Source of the DNA: Streptomyces sp. NBC_01591
GTDB lineage: Bacteria > Actinomycetota > Actinomycetes > Streptomycetales > Streptomycetaceae
Direction of reading: 5' to 3'
Length of the DNA: 64,000 nt
NCBI RefSeq assembly: GCF_035918155.1
Contig: NZ_CP109327.1
Span: 620,001 to 684,000 of the forward strand
The notes beneath the pieces were generated by a model. It did no database searches and had not been told where the DNA came from. It saw only the letters and a program-made list of their open reading frames with translations. Both the position numbers and the translations under genes were made by a program. Positions 45,654 through 55,233 of the stretch are shown here, in pieces; position 1 is the first letter of the stretch; each line of letters starts with the position of its first letter.

Positions 45654-47272
45654 TGGGCCGCCCCCTCGATCTGCTGCTGCGCGGCGGCACGCTCGTCGAC
45701 GGAACCGGCACACCCGCCCGGGAAGCGGACATCGCGGTGGTGGACGGGCGGATCACGGTACTCCCCGCCGGCGCCCCTGCCTCGGCCGCCGAGACCCTGG
45801 ATGTGACCGGGCGGGTCGTCGCGCCCGGCTTCATCGACGTGCACACGCACTCCGACGCCCTCGCGGCGCCCCACGGACCCGGCGGTGCCACGGAGCCGAT
45901 CGACGGCCTCCGTCTCGCTCCGCTGCTCCAGGGCGTCACCACGGAGATCTCCGGCAACTGCGGGACGAGCCTGTTCCCCTCGCTCCCCCGGCGGCTGCCG
46001 GAACTCGCCGAGCATCTCAGGGTGACGTTCGGGCTCGGACCGGTGCGGCCCGCCGTGGACTTCGACGCGTTCGCGGCCGGACAGGACCCCGCTCTGCGCC
46101 ACACCCATATCGCCTCGCTGGTCGGCCACGGCACACTGCGCGCCGGAGTGATGGGCTTCGAGGCCCGGCCGCCCCGGCCCGACGAACTGGACACCATGTG
46201 CGCGCTGCTGGACCGGGCGCTGGCCCAGGGGGCGGCCGGTCTGTCGACCGGGCTGATCTACCCTCCCGGCACCTACGCCGACACCGAGGAGATCGTCGCG
46301 CTGGCCGAGGTCGCCGCCCGTCACGGCAAGCCCTACGTCACCCATCTGCGCGACGAGATGTCGCAGGTGGAGTCCGCCCTGGAGGAGGCCCTGGAGATCG
46401 CGGTGCGCTCCGGCGCCCCCTTGCAGATCTCCCACCACAAGACCGCGGGACGGCACGCCTGGGGCGCCACACTGCGTACCCTGCCCCGGCTCGAACGGGC
46501 CCGTGCCGAAGGCGTGGACGTGCTGTGCGACGTCTATCCGTACACGGCGGGAAGCACCGTCCTGCACGCCATGCTGCCCCCGTGGGCGAGCGAGGGCGGC
46601 ATCGGCGCCCTGCTGGAACGGCTGCGCCGGCCCGAGACGCGCGACCGGATCAGGACGGACATCGCCCAGGGCGTCGAGGGGTGGGAGAACACCGTGGGAA
46701 ACGGTGGCTGGGACCTCATCTCGGTGGCCGCCGCGCAGACACACCCCGAGGCCGAGGGGCGCACCATCGCCGACCTCGCGGCCGAGCGCGGCGTCCATCC
46801 GGTCGACGAGGCGTGCGATCTCTTGCTGGCCGAGCAGGGAGAAGTGACCATCATCAGCCATTCCATGCGCGAGGACGACGTCCGCCGGGTCCTCGCCAGC
46901 CCGTTGTCGATGATCGGTTCGGACGGCGTCCCCAAACCCGGTCGGCCGCATCCGCGCTGGGCGGGGAGTTTCGCCCGGGTGCTCGGTCGTTACAGCCGCG
47001 ACGAGCAACTGCTGCCGCTGGAGAGCGCGGTGCACAAGATGACCGGTCTGCCCGCCGGGCGGTTCGGCCTCACCGGCCGCGGTGTGGTCCGCGACGGCGC
47101 CCTCGCCGATCTGGTCGTGCTCGACCCGGCATCGGTACGCGACACCGCCGACTTCGACCGCCCCCTGCTGGCACCCGAAGGCATCGATACCGTCGTGGTG
47201 TCGGGTCGGGTCGCGGCAAGAGGCGGCCGTCCGACCTCTGCGCGGGCGGGAGAAGTGGTGAGAGTCCGATGA
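45653..47272 (+). CDS. N-acyl-D-amino-acid deacylase (D-aminoacylase family)
   Basis: About 540 residues. The N-terminal sandwich DLLLRGGTLVDGTGTPARE is followed by the metal motif GFIDVHTHSDA and the Cys ligand region EISGNCGTSLFPSLP. Further landmarks are YVTHLRDEMSQVESALEEAL, LQISHHKTAG with its two His, and the late Asp in MIGSDGVPKPGRPHPR. This set is diagnostic of D-aminoacylases and D-amino-acid amidohydrolases, which hydrolyse N-acyl-D-amino acids or N-terminal D-residues. ATG 45653 overlaps the ATPase stop. Its place in the importer operon suggests the transported solute is its substrate or a precursor. Confidence 0.9.
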   Translation: MGRPLDLLLRGGTLVDGTGTPAREADIAVVDGRITVLPAGAPASAAETLDVTGRVVAPGFIDVHTHSDALAAPHGPGGATEPIDGLRLAPLLQGVTTEISGNCGTSLFPSLPRRLPELAEHLRVTFGLGPVRPAVDFDAFAAGQDPALRHTHIASLVGHGTLRAGVMGFEARPPRPDELDTMCALLDRALAQGAAGLSTGLIYPPGTYADTEEIVALAEVAARHGKPYVTHLRDEMSQVESALEEALEIAVRSGAPLQISHHKTAGRHAWGATLRTLPRLERARAEGVDVLCDVYPYTAGSTVLHAMLPPWASEGGIGALLERLRRPETRDRIRTDIAQGVEGWENTVGNGGWDLISVAAAQTHPEAEGRTIADLAAERGVHPVDEACDLLLAEQGEVTIISHSMREDDVRRVLASPLSMIGSDGVPKPGRPHPRWAGSFARVLGRYSRDEQLLPLESAVHKMTGLPAGRFGLTGRGVVRDGALADLVVLDPASVRDTADFDRPLLAPEGIDTVVVSGRVAARGGRPTSARAGEVVRVR

Positions 47273-48114
47273 GTCTGGCCCAAGTGGCCGCAGCGGCACG
47301 GCGTTCGGCCGCGCTGCCGCTCACCCTGGCCGTCGCCGCCGTCGACATCGACGGCGGCGGCACCGTGGGGGTGGACGAGCGCACGGTGCTGCCGGTGGCG
47401 TCCGCCTCGAAGCTGCTGCTGCTCGCCGAGGTCGCGCGCCGGCTGGACACCGGGGAGCTGCCCGCCGACCGGTTCGTGGAGGTCCTCGACGAGGACATGG
47501 CGGACGGCACCGGTCTGCTGCGCCGGCTGAGCGGGCGCGGCTGGACCGTCGAGGACCTGGCCTGGCTGACCGCCTCGGTGAGCGACAACACCGCGACCAA
47601 CGCGCTGTTGCGCCTCGTGGGGCGCGCGTCCACGGCCCGGCTCGCCCGGGAGCTCGGGCTCGATCACCTCACGCTGCACGACAAGGTCCGCGACGTCCGT
47701 GGCCCGGACGTGCCGCCCGTCTTCGCCACCGGCACCGCACGGGACCTGGCGCGGCTGGTGACACACGCGGTGCGCGGCACCATGAGCTGTCCGGCGGCCT
47801 CGGCCCGGCTGTTGCGCTGGATGCGGGCCAACACCGATCACGGCCTGGTGCCCGCACTGGTCGACCACGACCCGTACGACCCGGGCTTTCCCGAGCGGCT
47901 GCGCGACGGGCTTCTGGTGGCCAACAAGACCGGCACCGACACCGGGGTCCGTGCCGACGCCGGTGTCATCATCGGCAGGCGCCGGCTTGCGTACGCGGTG
48001 GTGGCGCACTGGGACACGGCACTGGGCCCGAGCACCGAGCGGGCCGCGGTGCATGCCATTCGGGACGTGGGCCGGACGCTCGCGGCATGCGCCGGGCGCC
48101 CGACCGACGTCTGA
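47269..48114 (+). CDS. Class-A beta-lactamase-fold serine hydrolase
   Basis: 281 residues without a signal peptide. The SxxK motif SASK (S45, K48), the SDN motif (105-107) and the KTG motif in LLVANKTGTDTGVRADAG are all in order, which is the class-A beta-lactamase/penicillin-binding fold. The lack of an export signal argues against a periplasmic antibiotic-resistance role. Cytoplasmic members of the fold act as amidases or esterases. As the last gene of the importer/D-aminoacylase operon (ATGA overlap), it may hydrolyse a related amide or peptide. Confidence 0.88.
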   Translation: MSLAQVAAAARRSAALPLTLAVAAVDIDGGGTVGVDERTVLPVASASKLLLLAEVARRLDTGELPADRFVEVLDEDMADGTGLLRRLSGRGWTVEDLAWLTASVSDNTATNALLRLVGRASTARLARELGLDHLTLHDKVRDVRGPDVPPVFATGTARDLARLVTHAVRGTMSCPAASARLLRWMRANTDHGLVPALVDHDPYDPGFPERLRDGLLVANKTGTDTGVRADAGVIIGRRRLAYAVVAHWDTALGPSTERAAVHAIRDVGRTLAACAGRPTDV

Positions 48115-48162
48115 GGCACTGCGCAGCCCCCCGAGGTGCGGTGGTCGCGACCGGCGGACCGG

Positions 48163-49086
48163 TCACGACCACTGCACCTCCAGCAGCGACCGGATCTCCT
48201 CGGCGGCCGACCGCAGTTCCGCGAGGAAGATCCGCAGCAGCGGGTTGCGGTTGGTGGGCCGGGTGGCGACCCCGATGCGCCGGTGCAGTCGGGGGTGGTC
48301 CAGTCGGCAGACGTGCACGCCGGTGGTGTCACCGAGTCCGAGAGCCGGGACGAGTGCGATGCCCATGCCCGCGCGCGCCAGGTTGATCGTGACCTGGTAA
48401 TGGTCGCTGCGGCAGCGGACCCGGGGCCGGAAGCCCTCGGCCGCGCACGCGCGTTCCAGAACCGGTTCGCCGGTGTGGCCGCCGTGCGTACCGATCCAGC
48501 TCTCCCCCTCCAGGGCGGCGAGCCGGACCGTGGTCTGCCGCCCGAGGCGGTGGCGCAGGGGAAGGACCACCAACTGCGGCTCGTCGAAGAACATCTCCAC
48601 GTCCACGGTCGCCTGCCGGCACCAGGGGTCCAGCGGATGCTCGAAGACGACCGCGGCGTCGAGCCGGCCCGCCTCCAGGTCTGGCACCAGCTCGTGCGGC
48701 TGGCCGAGGATCAGTTCCAGCTCGACCTGGGGGCGGGCCGCCGCGAACCCCGACAGGGCCCGGGGCAGCAGCTCCAGGCCCGAGGACGCGAAGAAGCCCA
48801 GCCGCAGGACACCGGCCTCGCCCTCGGAGTGCGCCCGCAGGTCGTCCTGTGCGACGGCCATCAGATCGGCGACCGCCTGCGCGTGCTCGGCCAGTCGCAC
48901 CCCGGCCGCGGTCAGCCGCAGGCTCTGCGGCTGACGTTCCACCAACGCCACGCCGAGTTCCTGCTCCAGCCGGGCGAGTTGGTGCGAGATCGCGGACGGG
49001 CTCAGATGCAGCGCCTGGGCCGCGGCCACGATGGTGCCAGTACGGGATATCTCCAGCAGGACGAGCAGTCGGGCGCTGTTCAGCAT
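48163..49086 (-). CDS. LysR-family regulator
   Basis: 307 residues. The winged-helix N-terminus reads MLNSARLLVLLEISRTGTIV, then AAAQALHLSPSAISHQLARL, the standard LysR recognition region, followed by a periplasmic-binding-like effector domain. It starts nine bases after the stop of the decarboxylase gene, so the two form an operon. It converges on the D-aminoacylase operon, with only 48 bases between the 3' ends. It may regulate either or both. Confidence 0.93.
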   Translation of the reverse strand: MLNSARLLVLLEISRTGTIVAAAQALHLSPSAISHQLARLEQELGVALVERQPQSLRLTAAGVRLAEHAQAVADLMAVAQDDLRAHSEGEAGVLRLGFFASSGLELLPRALSGFAAARPQVELELILGQPHELVPDLEAGRLDAAVVFEHPLDPWCRQATVDVEMFFDEPQLVVLPLRHRLGRQTTVRLAALEGESWIGTHGGHTGEPVLERACAAEGFRPRVRCRSDHYQVTINLARAGMGIALVPALGLGDTTGVHVCRLDHPRLHRRIGVATRPTNRNPLLRIFLAELRSAAEEIRSLLEVQWS

Positions 49087-49095
49087 CGGGTCAGG

Positions 49096-50451
49096 TTAGA
49101 CCGTGCCGACGCACTGCGCCGCTCCGGCACCGGACCGTACCGCCTCCGCCGCCGGTGCCGGGAACCCGGCGGGCTCGTCGACGTCCAGACGCAGCAGGTC
49201 CTCCTCGGTCTCCCGGCGCACCACGGTGCGGGCGCGGCCGTCGCGTACGAAGACGACGGCGGGGCGCGGCAGCTTGTTGTAGTTGGAGGCCATGGCGTAT
49301 CCGTAGGCGCCGGTGACCGGCGTGGCCAGGAGATCGTCCACCGCGACGTCGGCGGGCAGGGCGGCGTCGTCGACGATCACGTCGCCGCTCTCGCAGTGCT
49401 TGCCGACCAGCCGTGCCCGCATGGGCCGCAGGGCGCGCGGGCTGCGCGGCAGGAACACCTCGTAGCGGCTGCCGTACAGGGCGGGGCGCAGGTTGTCGCT
49501 CATCCCGCCGTCCACGCCGACGTACGTCCGCACGCCCTCGATCCGCTTGATCGTGCCCACCCGGTAGAGCGTCAGTCCGGCGCGGGCGGCGATGGACCGG
49601 CCGGGTTCCACGGTCACCGAGGAGCCCCAGCCCGCGGCGCGTACCGCGGTCCGCACCCGGGCCGCCCACTCGGCGAACGACGGTGCGGTCTGTCCCGCCT
49701 CGTACGCGACGCCGAGGCCGCCGCCGACCGTGAGCCGGTGCATCCGTGTGTCGGCGGCGAACCGGGCGACGGCCGCGGCGCCGGCCGCGAGCTCTACCGT
49801 GTCCAGCACCTGCGAGCCCACATGCGCGTGGACGCCTTCCAGGATCATCGCCGGGGAGCCGGCGGCCCGGCGCACGGCGGCCGCAGCGGTTCCGCCTGCG
49901 AGGCCGAAGCCGAACTTGGAGTCGTTGCCACCGGTCCGGATCGCCTCGTGCGCACCGGCGGCCACTCCGGGCGCCACCCGCAACTGGACTCGGGCGGGCG
50001 GCAGGTGTTCCTCGGCGTGCAGGCGCTCGATGCGGTCCATCTCGTCGAAGCTGTCGACCACCACGTGCCGCACCTTGGCGGACATGGCCGTGCGCAGTTC
50101 CGCCTCGTCCTTGTTGTTGCCGTGCAGGACGATCCGCCCTGCCGGCACCCCGGCATGCAGCGCGACCCGCAGCTCGCCGCCGGAGGCGACATCGAGCAAC
50201 AGTCCCTCTTCATGGGCCAGCCGGGCCATGGCCGTGCACAGGAACGCCTTGGAGGCGTAGGCGACGTTGTCCGGGCCGAAGGCGGCGACCGCCTCCTGGC
50301 AGCGCCGGCGCAGATGCTCCTCGTCATACACGAAGAGGGGTGTTCCGAAACGTCGCGCCAGTTCGGTGAGCAGGACGCCACCGACGGCCAGCCCTTCCGG
50401 ACGGATTTCGGATGTGCCGGGCAGCAGGCCCGTTTCGATGGCTGACGTCAT
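49096..50451 (-). CDS. Diaminopimelate decarboxylase-like PLP enzyme
   Basis: 451 residues in the fold type III group. PLP lysine K68 lies in VAYASKAFLC. Also present are HGNNKDEAELRTAM, GVHAHVGSQVL, GGGLGVAYE, the phosphate loop EPGRSIAARAG, and the C-terminal substrate pair CESGDVIVDDAAL and GAYGYAMASNYN. These are the LysA signatures, and LysA converts meso-diaminopimelate to lysine. The location beside a D-aminoacylase/amino-acid importer, not in a lysine or threonine operon, suggests a second copy or a relative acting on another D-centred amino acid. ATG 50451 follows GAGGAAAGC. Confidence 0.88.
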   Translation of the reverse strand: MTSAIETGLLPGTSEIRPEGLAVGGVLLTELARRFGTPLFVYDEEHLRRRCQEAVAAFGPDNVAYASKAFLCTAMARLAHEEGLLLDVASGGELRVALHAGVPAGRIVLHGNNKDEAELRTAMSAKVRHVVVDSFDEMDRIERLHAEEHLPPARVQLRVAPGVAAGAHEAIRTGGNDSKFGFGLAGGTAAAAVRRAAGSPAMILEGVHAHVGSQVLDTVELAAGAAAVARFAADTRMHRLTVGGGLGVAYEAGQTAPSFAEWAARVRTAVRAAGWGSSVTVEPGRSIAARAGLTLYRVGTIKRIEGVRTYVGVDGGMSDNLRPALYGSRYEVFLPRSPRALRPMRARLVGKHCESGDVIVDDAALPADVAVDDLLATPVTGAYGYAMASNYNKLPRPAVVFVRDGRARTVVRRETEEDLLRLDVDEPAGFPAPAAEAVRSGAGAAQCVGTV

Positions 50452-50896
50452 GCTTTCCTCCCCGGAAGCCGGCTCGCAGCCATCCTGCGGCCTGGGTGGG
50501 GGGTCATAAAAGCGCATTCTTCTGTGGCTGAGCCTCATGATTCTCGATGCTCGCGCGGTGCTGCCGATGCCGATACGCCGGACGCGCCAGGATGTCGAAG
50601 CACCGTTCCGACCGCATCATGTCGGGCCGGTGGGGCCCTTATTCCCTGGCCGGGCCTCCAGCCGCCCGTCTATGGTCCATCGCATGGGATCTCTGTGACA
50701 GATGAGGATGCGCGGCGTTGAGCTGGACTCCGTTGCCGCATCCAGCAGCGCGCTGTTGACACACCACTGCACCGGCTCTGTCCGCCGTGGCGGCGTCCGT
50801 GTCGTATTTCCGGCCCATTCGCCGAGTTTCCGGCCGATGCGCCGAGCGCGCGCTCACGCATTCCCTCATCCTCATCGTGAAACAGGAGACACACGC
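50452..50896. other. Leader region upstream of truncated ABC-F gene
   Basis: A plus-strand frame from 50702 (MRMRGVELDSVAASSSALLT...) runs continuously into the ABC-F start and could be an upstream leader peptide of the kind that controls antibiotic-responsive ABC-F genes by attenuation. This is weak: composition late in the frame is poor. The left end holds the promoter of the lysA-like gene. Confidence 0.4.
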
Positions 50897-51638
50897 GTGT
50901 CGATTGCGCAATTCGCACTGCATGACATCACCAAGCGCTATCCGTAACGCCAAGCAACGTGTGGCGCAGCTGACCGAGAACCCGGTCCTGGCCCCCGCGG
51001 ACCGGCTGTCCTTCGCCGCCCGCATCGACGTGGCGGGCGCGGAGGCGGAGGAGGCGGTGGCCGGGCTCGACGACGTGCGAGTCGCGGACCGGCTCACCGC
51101 CGTCTCCCTGATGATCCGGCCGGGCGAGCGACTGCTGGTCACCGGCCCCAACGGCGCGGGCAAGTCCACCTTGCTGCGGGTGCTCGCCGGGGAGCTGGCG
51201 CCGGACAGCGGCTCGGCGCACGTCGGCTGCCGGGTCGGGCACCTGCGGCAGGACGGGATGCCCTGGTCGCCCGAGCTGACCGTGCTGCGGGCCTTCGCGC
51301 ACGGCCGGGACGGCTACTTGGAGGACCACGCCGAGAAACTGCTCTCCCTGGGCCTGTTCAGCCCGTCCGACCTACGGCGGCGGGTGAAGGACCTGTCGTA
51401 CGGACAGCGGCGCCGGATCGAGATCGCCCGGCTGGTGAGCGACCCGATGGACCTGCTGTTGCTGGACGAGCCCACCAACCACCTCACCCCGGTGTTGGTC
51501 GAGGAACTGGAGCAGGCGCTGGTGGACTATCGGGGTGCCGTGGTGGTCGTCACCCACGACCGCCGGATGCGGTCCCGGTTCACCGGTGCCCGGCTCACCA
51601 TGGACCACGGGCGCATCACCGGGTTCACGGCGCCCTGA
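50897..51638 (+). pseudogene. ABC-F ATPase with first ATPase domain deleted
   Basis: GTG at 50897, with AGGAG before it, opens VSIAQFALHDITKRYP and stops at once. That is the exact start of an ABC-F protein up to the strand preceding its first Walker A. The next bases begin the linker NAKQRVAQLTENPVLAPADR and then a complete second ATPase domain (TGPNGAGKSTLLRVLAGELA, LSYGQRRRIEIARLV, LLLLDEPTNHLTP, VVVTHDRRMRSRF) to 51638. About 300 residues including the first nucleotide-binding domain have been lost, and the join is out of frame. ABC-F proteins protect ribosomes from antibiotics; this copy cannot do so as written. Confidence 0.8.
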
Positions 51639-51678
51639 GCCGCCCCCGCACGTTCGTGCCGGTCAGTGTGTGCCGCCT

Positions 51679-54600
51679 TCACAACATGTCTCGGGACGCC
51701 GCCGTGTGGGCATCCGTACGTTCGCGTCCCGAGGACAGCCGGCCGACGAGTTCCGCGGACCGGGCCCTGTATCGCGCCACTGATGCCATCTTGATCTCCT
51801 CGTAGCCGCGCACGGTGTCGGGCAGTGAGGCGATCTCGACGGCCAAGTCGTGGCCGCCCTCGTCGAGGTTCCGGCAGACCTCGTTGATCGTGGCCTCGTA
51901 CTCGGAGACCAGGGCCCGTTCCGTACGCCGCACACGCGCCGCTCCGAAGGGGTCCAGGCGGGTGCCGCGGAGCCTGCGCATCGCGGCGAGTGCTTGGAAG
52001 GCGGGCTTGAACCAGGGGCCGAGTTCGATCTTGCGAGTCATTCCGAGTACCCGCAGTACGGGCGGATGGAGACGGTAGGAGATCCGCGCGCCGTCCCCGA
52101 AGCGGGCCTTGGCCTCCCGCTCGACCTCGGGGTCGAGGGAGAGCCGGGCCACCTCGTACTCGTCCTTGTACGCCATCAGCTTGTGCAGGTGCCTGGCAAC
52201 GGCCTCGGTGAGTGCGGTCGAGCCGGGGACGCGCTCGCCCTCTGCTTGACGTACCTGTTCGACGAAGCGTGCGTACCTCGTGGCGTAGGCGGCGTTCTGG
52301 TACGCGATGAGGTCCGGTACCCGGACCGCCAGGAGCCGGGCGAGCTCCGACCCGGGGGCGGCCCCGACCAGTTCGAGGGTGTGCCGGGCCGCGGCGGACA
52401 GACCGCGCACCGGCTTCGGTGCGGCGGCCCGCCCCTCCAGGAGGTCGGCGAAGGCCTCGGGGTCGGCGACGGCCTGGCGGCCGAGACGGAACGCCTTGAG
52501 GTTGGCCTCGACCTTCACTCCGTTGAGGGTGATCGCCTCCTCGATGGCATGGGCCGGCAGCGGCAGCCCGCCGGTCTGGTAGGCCGCGCCCGTGAGCAGG
52601 AGATTGGCGAACTGGTCCTCACCCAGCAGGTCGTTGGCGAGCCGGCGCGCGTCGAGGAAGACCGCATCCCTGGACGATGCCCGGATCCGTTCCTTGAGAG
52701 GCTCGGCAGGGGGGAACGACACCTCCGGGTCGATCACCATCTGTCCGGTCGGGACCTCTGCCGTGGAAACGACCGCCACGGTTCGCGCCGGGGCGGCCGT
52801 CGTCAGTTGTCCGGGTTCGGCGGCGACGAGCAGGTCACAGCCGAGGTAGAGATCGCACTCGTCCAGGGCCGCTTTGGCGGCCTGTTCCGTCGCCTCCTTG
52901 GTGATCTTGATGTCGGAGACCACTGCGCCGCCCTTCTGGGCCAGGCCGGTCTGGTCGAGGGCCCGGACGTGCAGTCCGGCGAGTGAGGCCGCGGTGCTGA
53001 GGATCTGGGCGAGGGTGACCACGCCTGAGCCCCCGACGCCGGTGATCCGGGTGGTGTGGGATGCCGGTACGACAGGCTCCGGATCGGGCAGCGCAGCGCC
53101 GTCCGGCATCGGGACAGGGGTGAAGGCGGGCTTTCCGCCGGCAGGAACGACGGTGAGGAACGAGGGGCAGTCCCCCGCCAGACAGGCATAGTCCTTGTTG
53201 CAGGAGGACTGGTCGATCCGGGTCTTGCGGCCGAACTCGGTGTCGACGGGCTGCACGGAGAGGCAGTTGGACTGCTGTCCGCAGTCGCCGCACCCTTCGC
53301 ACACCCGCTCGTTGATCATCACGCGCTCGGTGGGTTCGGGCACAAGGCCGCGCTTGCGCTTGCGTCGGAGTTCCGTCGCGCATTCCTGGTCGTGGACGAG
53401 CAGGGTGACGCCGGGGGTACGGGCGAGCACCTCCTGGGCCTCGGTCAGCCGGTCGCGGTGCCAGACGACGACGCCCTTCGGGAGCGTGATCTTCCGGTAG
53501 CGCTTGACGTCCTCGGTCGTGACGATGATGCGCTTCACGCCCTCCGCCAGGAGGCCCTGGGCTATCGCGGGCACGGGCATGACGCCGACGGGTTGCTGGC
53601 CGCCGGTCATCGCCACCGCCGAGTTGTAGAGCAGCTTGTAGGTGACGTTCACCCCGGCCGAGACCGCAGCGCGGACGGCGAGGCTGCCGGAGTGGTGGAA
53701 GGTGCCGTCGCCGAGGTTCTGGATCAGGTGGTCGCGTTCGAGGAACGGCTGCATGCCGATCCACTGGGCGCCCTCGCCTCCCATCTGGGTCATGCCGATC
53801 ACGTCCCCGGCCTGGGCGGGGTCCATGAGCGTGACCATGGCGTGGCAGCCGATACCGGCTCCGACTGCGGCGCCCTCGGGTGCCTTGGTCGAGAGGTTGT
53901 GGGGGCAGCCGGAACAGAAGTAGGGGGTGCGGGTGAGCAAGGGAAGAAGGGGCAGCGACTTGCGCCGGGTCGTTGCCCGGTTGTTCTCCAACCAGCTCTG
54001 TACGGTGGGGAATTCGCCCAGCCCGCTCAGATGGGACGCGAGCCGTGCGGCGACGGTGTCGGGGTCGAGTTCTCCGTCGAGGGGAAACAGGGCCGAGCCG
54101 TCGGGTGTGCGCTTGCCGGAGACGGACGGCTGGTCAGCCCGGCCGTAGAGCAGGTCCTTGAGGGCGGTCTCGACGAGTGGCCGCTTCTCCTCCACGACGA
54201 CGATGTGGCGCAGTCCCCTCGCGAACCGTTCGACGACCGTGGGTTCCAGCGGATGGATCATGCCGAGGCGCAGCAGTCGCACACCGCGGCGCTCCAGTTC
54301 GGCGTCGTCGAGTCCGAGGATGCGCAGGGCCTGGCGGAGGTCGAGGAAGGTCTTGCCTGCCGCGACGACACCGATACGGTCGTCGGGGCCCGTTCTGGTG
54401 ATCCGGTTGAGGTTGTTGGCGGCGGCGTAGCGACGGGCGATCTCCAGGCGGGCGCCGTCCCGGCTGCGTTCCAGATCGCCGAGAACCGGTTGCACCATCC
54501 GGCTGCCCACGGTGTGGCGGTACGGCACTCCGTCGACCGCGAGGTCCGGAACGACCGGTGACACCCGTCCGGCGCTCACGTCGACGGTGCCGGAACCGTC

Positions 54601-55233
54601 GGCGACGGCCGTCACGATCTTCAGCGCCACCCACAGTCCGGATGCCCGGGACATCGCCACACCGTGCAGCCCGAAGTCGAGGGCTTCCTGCGGGTCGGAC
54701 GGGTAGAGCGTGGGCAGGCCCAGATCGGCGAGGAGCAGTTCGGAGGCGCCGGGGACGGTCGACGACTTGGCGGCGGGATCGTCGCCGACCAGGGCCAGTG
54801 CGCCGCCGTCCGGGTGGGTGCCCATCAGGTTGTTGTGCCGGATGGCGTCCGAGGCACGGTCGAGGCCCGGGGACTTGCCGTACCAGATGGCCGTGACGCC
54901 GTCGACGCGCTTGTCCGGCTGCGCCGAGGCGAGTTGGGTGCCCTGGACGGCCGTCGCCGCGAGTTCCTCGTTGACGCCGGGACGGAAGACGATGTCGTAC
55001 TCGTCGAGAAGCGAGCCGCACCGCGCGAGTTCCATGTCGTACCCGGCGAGCGGCGAACCCTCGTATCCGGAGACGAACCCCGCGGTGCCTCGGCCCTCGC
55101 GACGGTCGGCGCGACGGATGTCGAGCGGCAGGCGGGCGAGGGCCTGGATGCCGGTGAGGTGAAGGACGCCTTCTTCGCGTACGTATCGATCCTGAAGCGT
55201 GGGGCGGGAGCCGGTTGCTTTCTGAGGGGTCAC
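51679..55233 (-). CDS. Fused indolepyruvate:ferredoxin oxidoreductase (IorAB-type)
   Basis: About 1184 residues from GTG 55233 (a GTG also lies at 55236), preceded by GGAGG. The order is a pyrimidine-binding 2-oxoacid oxidoreductase domain, the TPP-binding domain (VGAGIGCHAMVTLMDPAQAG, then TQMGGEGAQWIGMQPF), a [4Fe-4S] region (VCEGCGDCGQQSNCLSVQP and CNKDYACLAGDC), and a gamma domain (GVGGSGVVTLAQILSTAASL). The enzyme oxidatively decarboxylates aryl pyruvates to aryl-acetyl-CoA using ferredoxin. It lies downstream of the aromatic monooxygenase/VOC genes and may feed or share that pathway. Confidence 0.92.
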   Translation of the reverse strand: MTPQKATGSRPTLQDRYVREEGVLHLTGIQALARLPLDIRRADRREGRGTAGFVSGYEGSPLAGYDMELARCGSLLDEYDIVFRPGVNEELAATAVQGTQLASAQPDKRVDGVTAIWYGKSPGLDRASDAIRHNNLMGTHPDGGALALVGDDPAAKSSTVPGASELLLADLGLPTLYPSDPQEALDFGLHGVAMSRASGLWVALKIVTAVADGSGTVDVSAGRVSPVVPDLAVDGVPYRHTVGSRMVQPVLGDLERSRDGARLEIARRYAAANNLNRITRTGPDDRIGVVAAGKTFLDLRQALRILGLDDAELERRGVRLLRLGMIHPLEPTVVERFARGLRHIVVVEEKRPLVETALKDLLYGRADQPSVSGKRTPDGSALFPLDGELDPDTVAARLASHLSGLGEFPTVQSWLENNRATTRRKSLPLLPLLTRTPYFCSGCPHNLSTKAPEGAAVGAGIGCHAMVTLMDPAQAGDVIGMTQMGGEGAQWIGMQPFLERDHLIQNLGDGTFHHSGSLAVRAAVSAGVNVTYKLLYNSAVAMTGGQQPVGVMPVPAIAQGLLAEGVKRIIVTTEDVKRYRKITLPKGVVVWHRDRLTEAQEVLARTPGVTLLVHDQECATELRRKRKRGLVPEPTERVMINERVCEGCGDCGQQSNCLSVQPVDTEFGRKTRIDQSSCNKDYACLAGDCPSFLTVVPAGGKPAFTPVPMPDGAALPDPEPVVPASHTTRITGVGGSGVVTLAQILSTAASLAGLHVRALDQTGLAQKGGAVVSDIKITKEATEQAAKAALDECDLYLGCDLLVAAEPGQLTTAAPARTVAVVSTAEVPTGQMVIDPEVSFPPAEPLKERIRASSRDAVFLDARRLANDLLGEDQFANLLLTGAAYQTGGLPLPAHAIEEAITLNGVKVEANLKAFRLGRQAVADPEAFADLLEGRAAAPKPVRGLSAAARHTLELVGAAPGSELARLLAVRVPDLIAYQNAAYATRYARFVEQVRQAEGERVPGSTALTEAVARHLHKLMAYKDEYEVARLSLDPEVEREAKARFGDGARISYRLHPPVLRVLGMTRKIELGPWFKPAFQALAAMRRLRGTRLDPFGAARVRRTERALVSEYEATINEVCRNLDEGGHDLAVEIASLPDTVRGYEEIKMASVARYRARSAELVGRLSSGRERTDAHTAASRDML

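Noticed and set aside
45326..47299. Long minus-strand frame opposite the D-aminoacylase gene.
   Set aside because: Antisense shadow caused by codon-position GC bias; no motifs or ribosome binding site.
48136..50445. Long plus-strand frame of over 700 codons opposite the LysR and LysA-like genes.
   Set aside because: Shadow of two well-supported minus-strand genes; low-complexity composition.
50702..50947. Leader peptide candidate in front of the ABC-F gene.
   Set aside because: It is continuous with the ABC-F start and has weak composition. I noted it in the leader entry but cannot support it as a separate gene.
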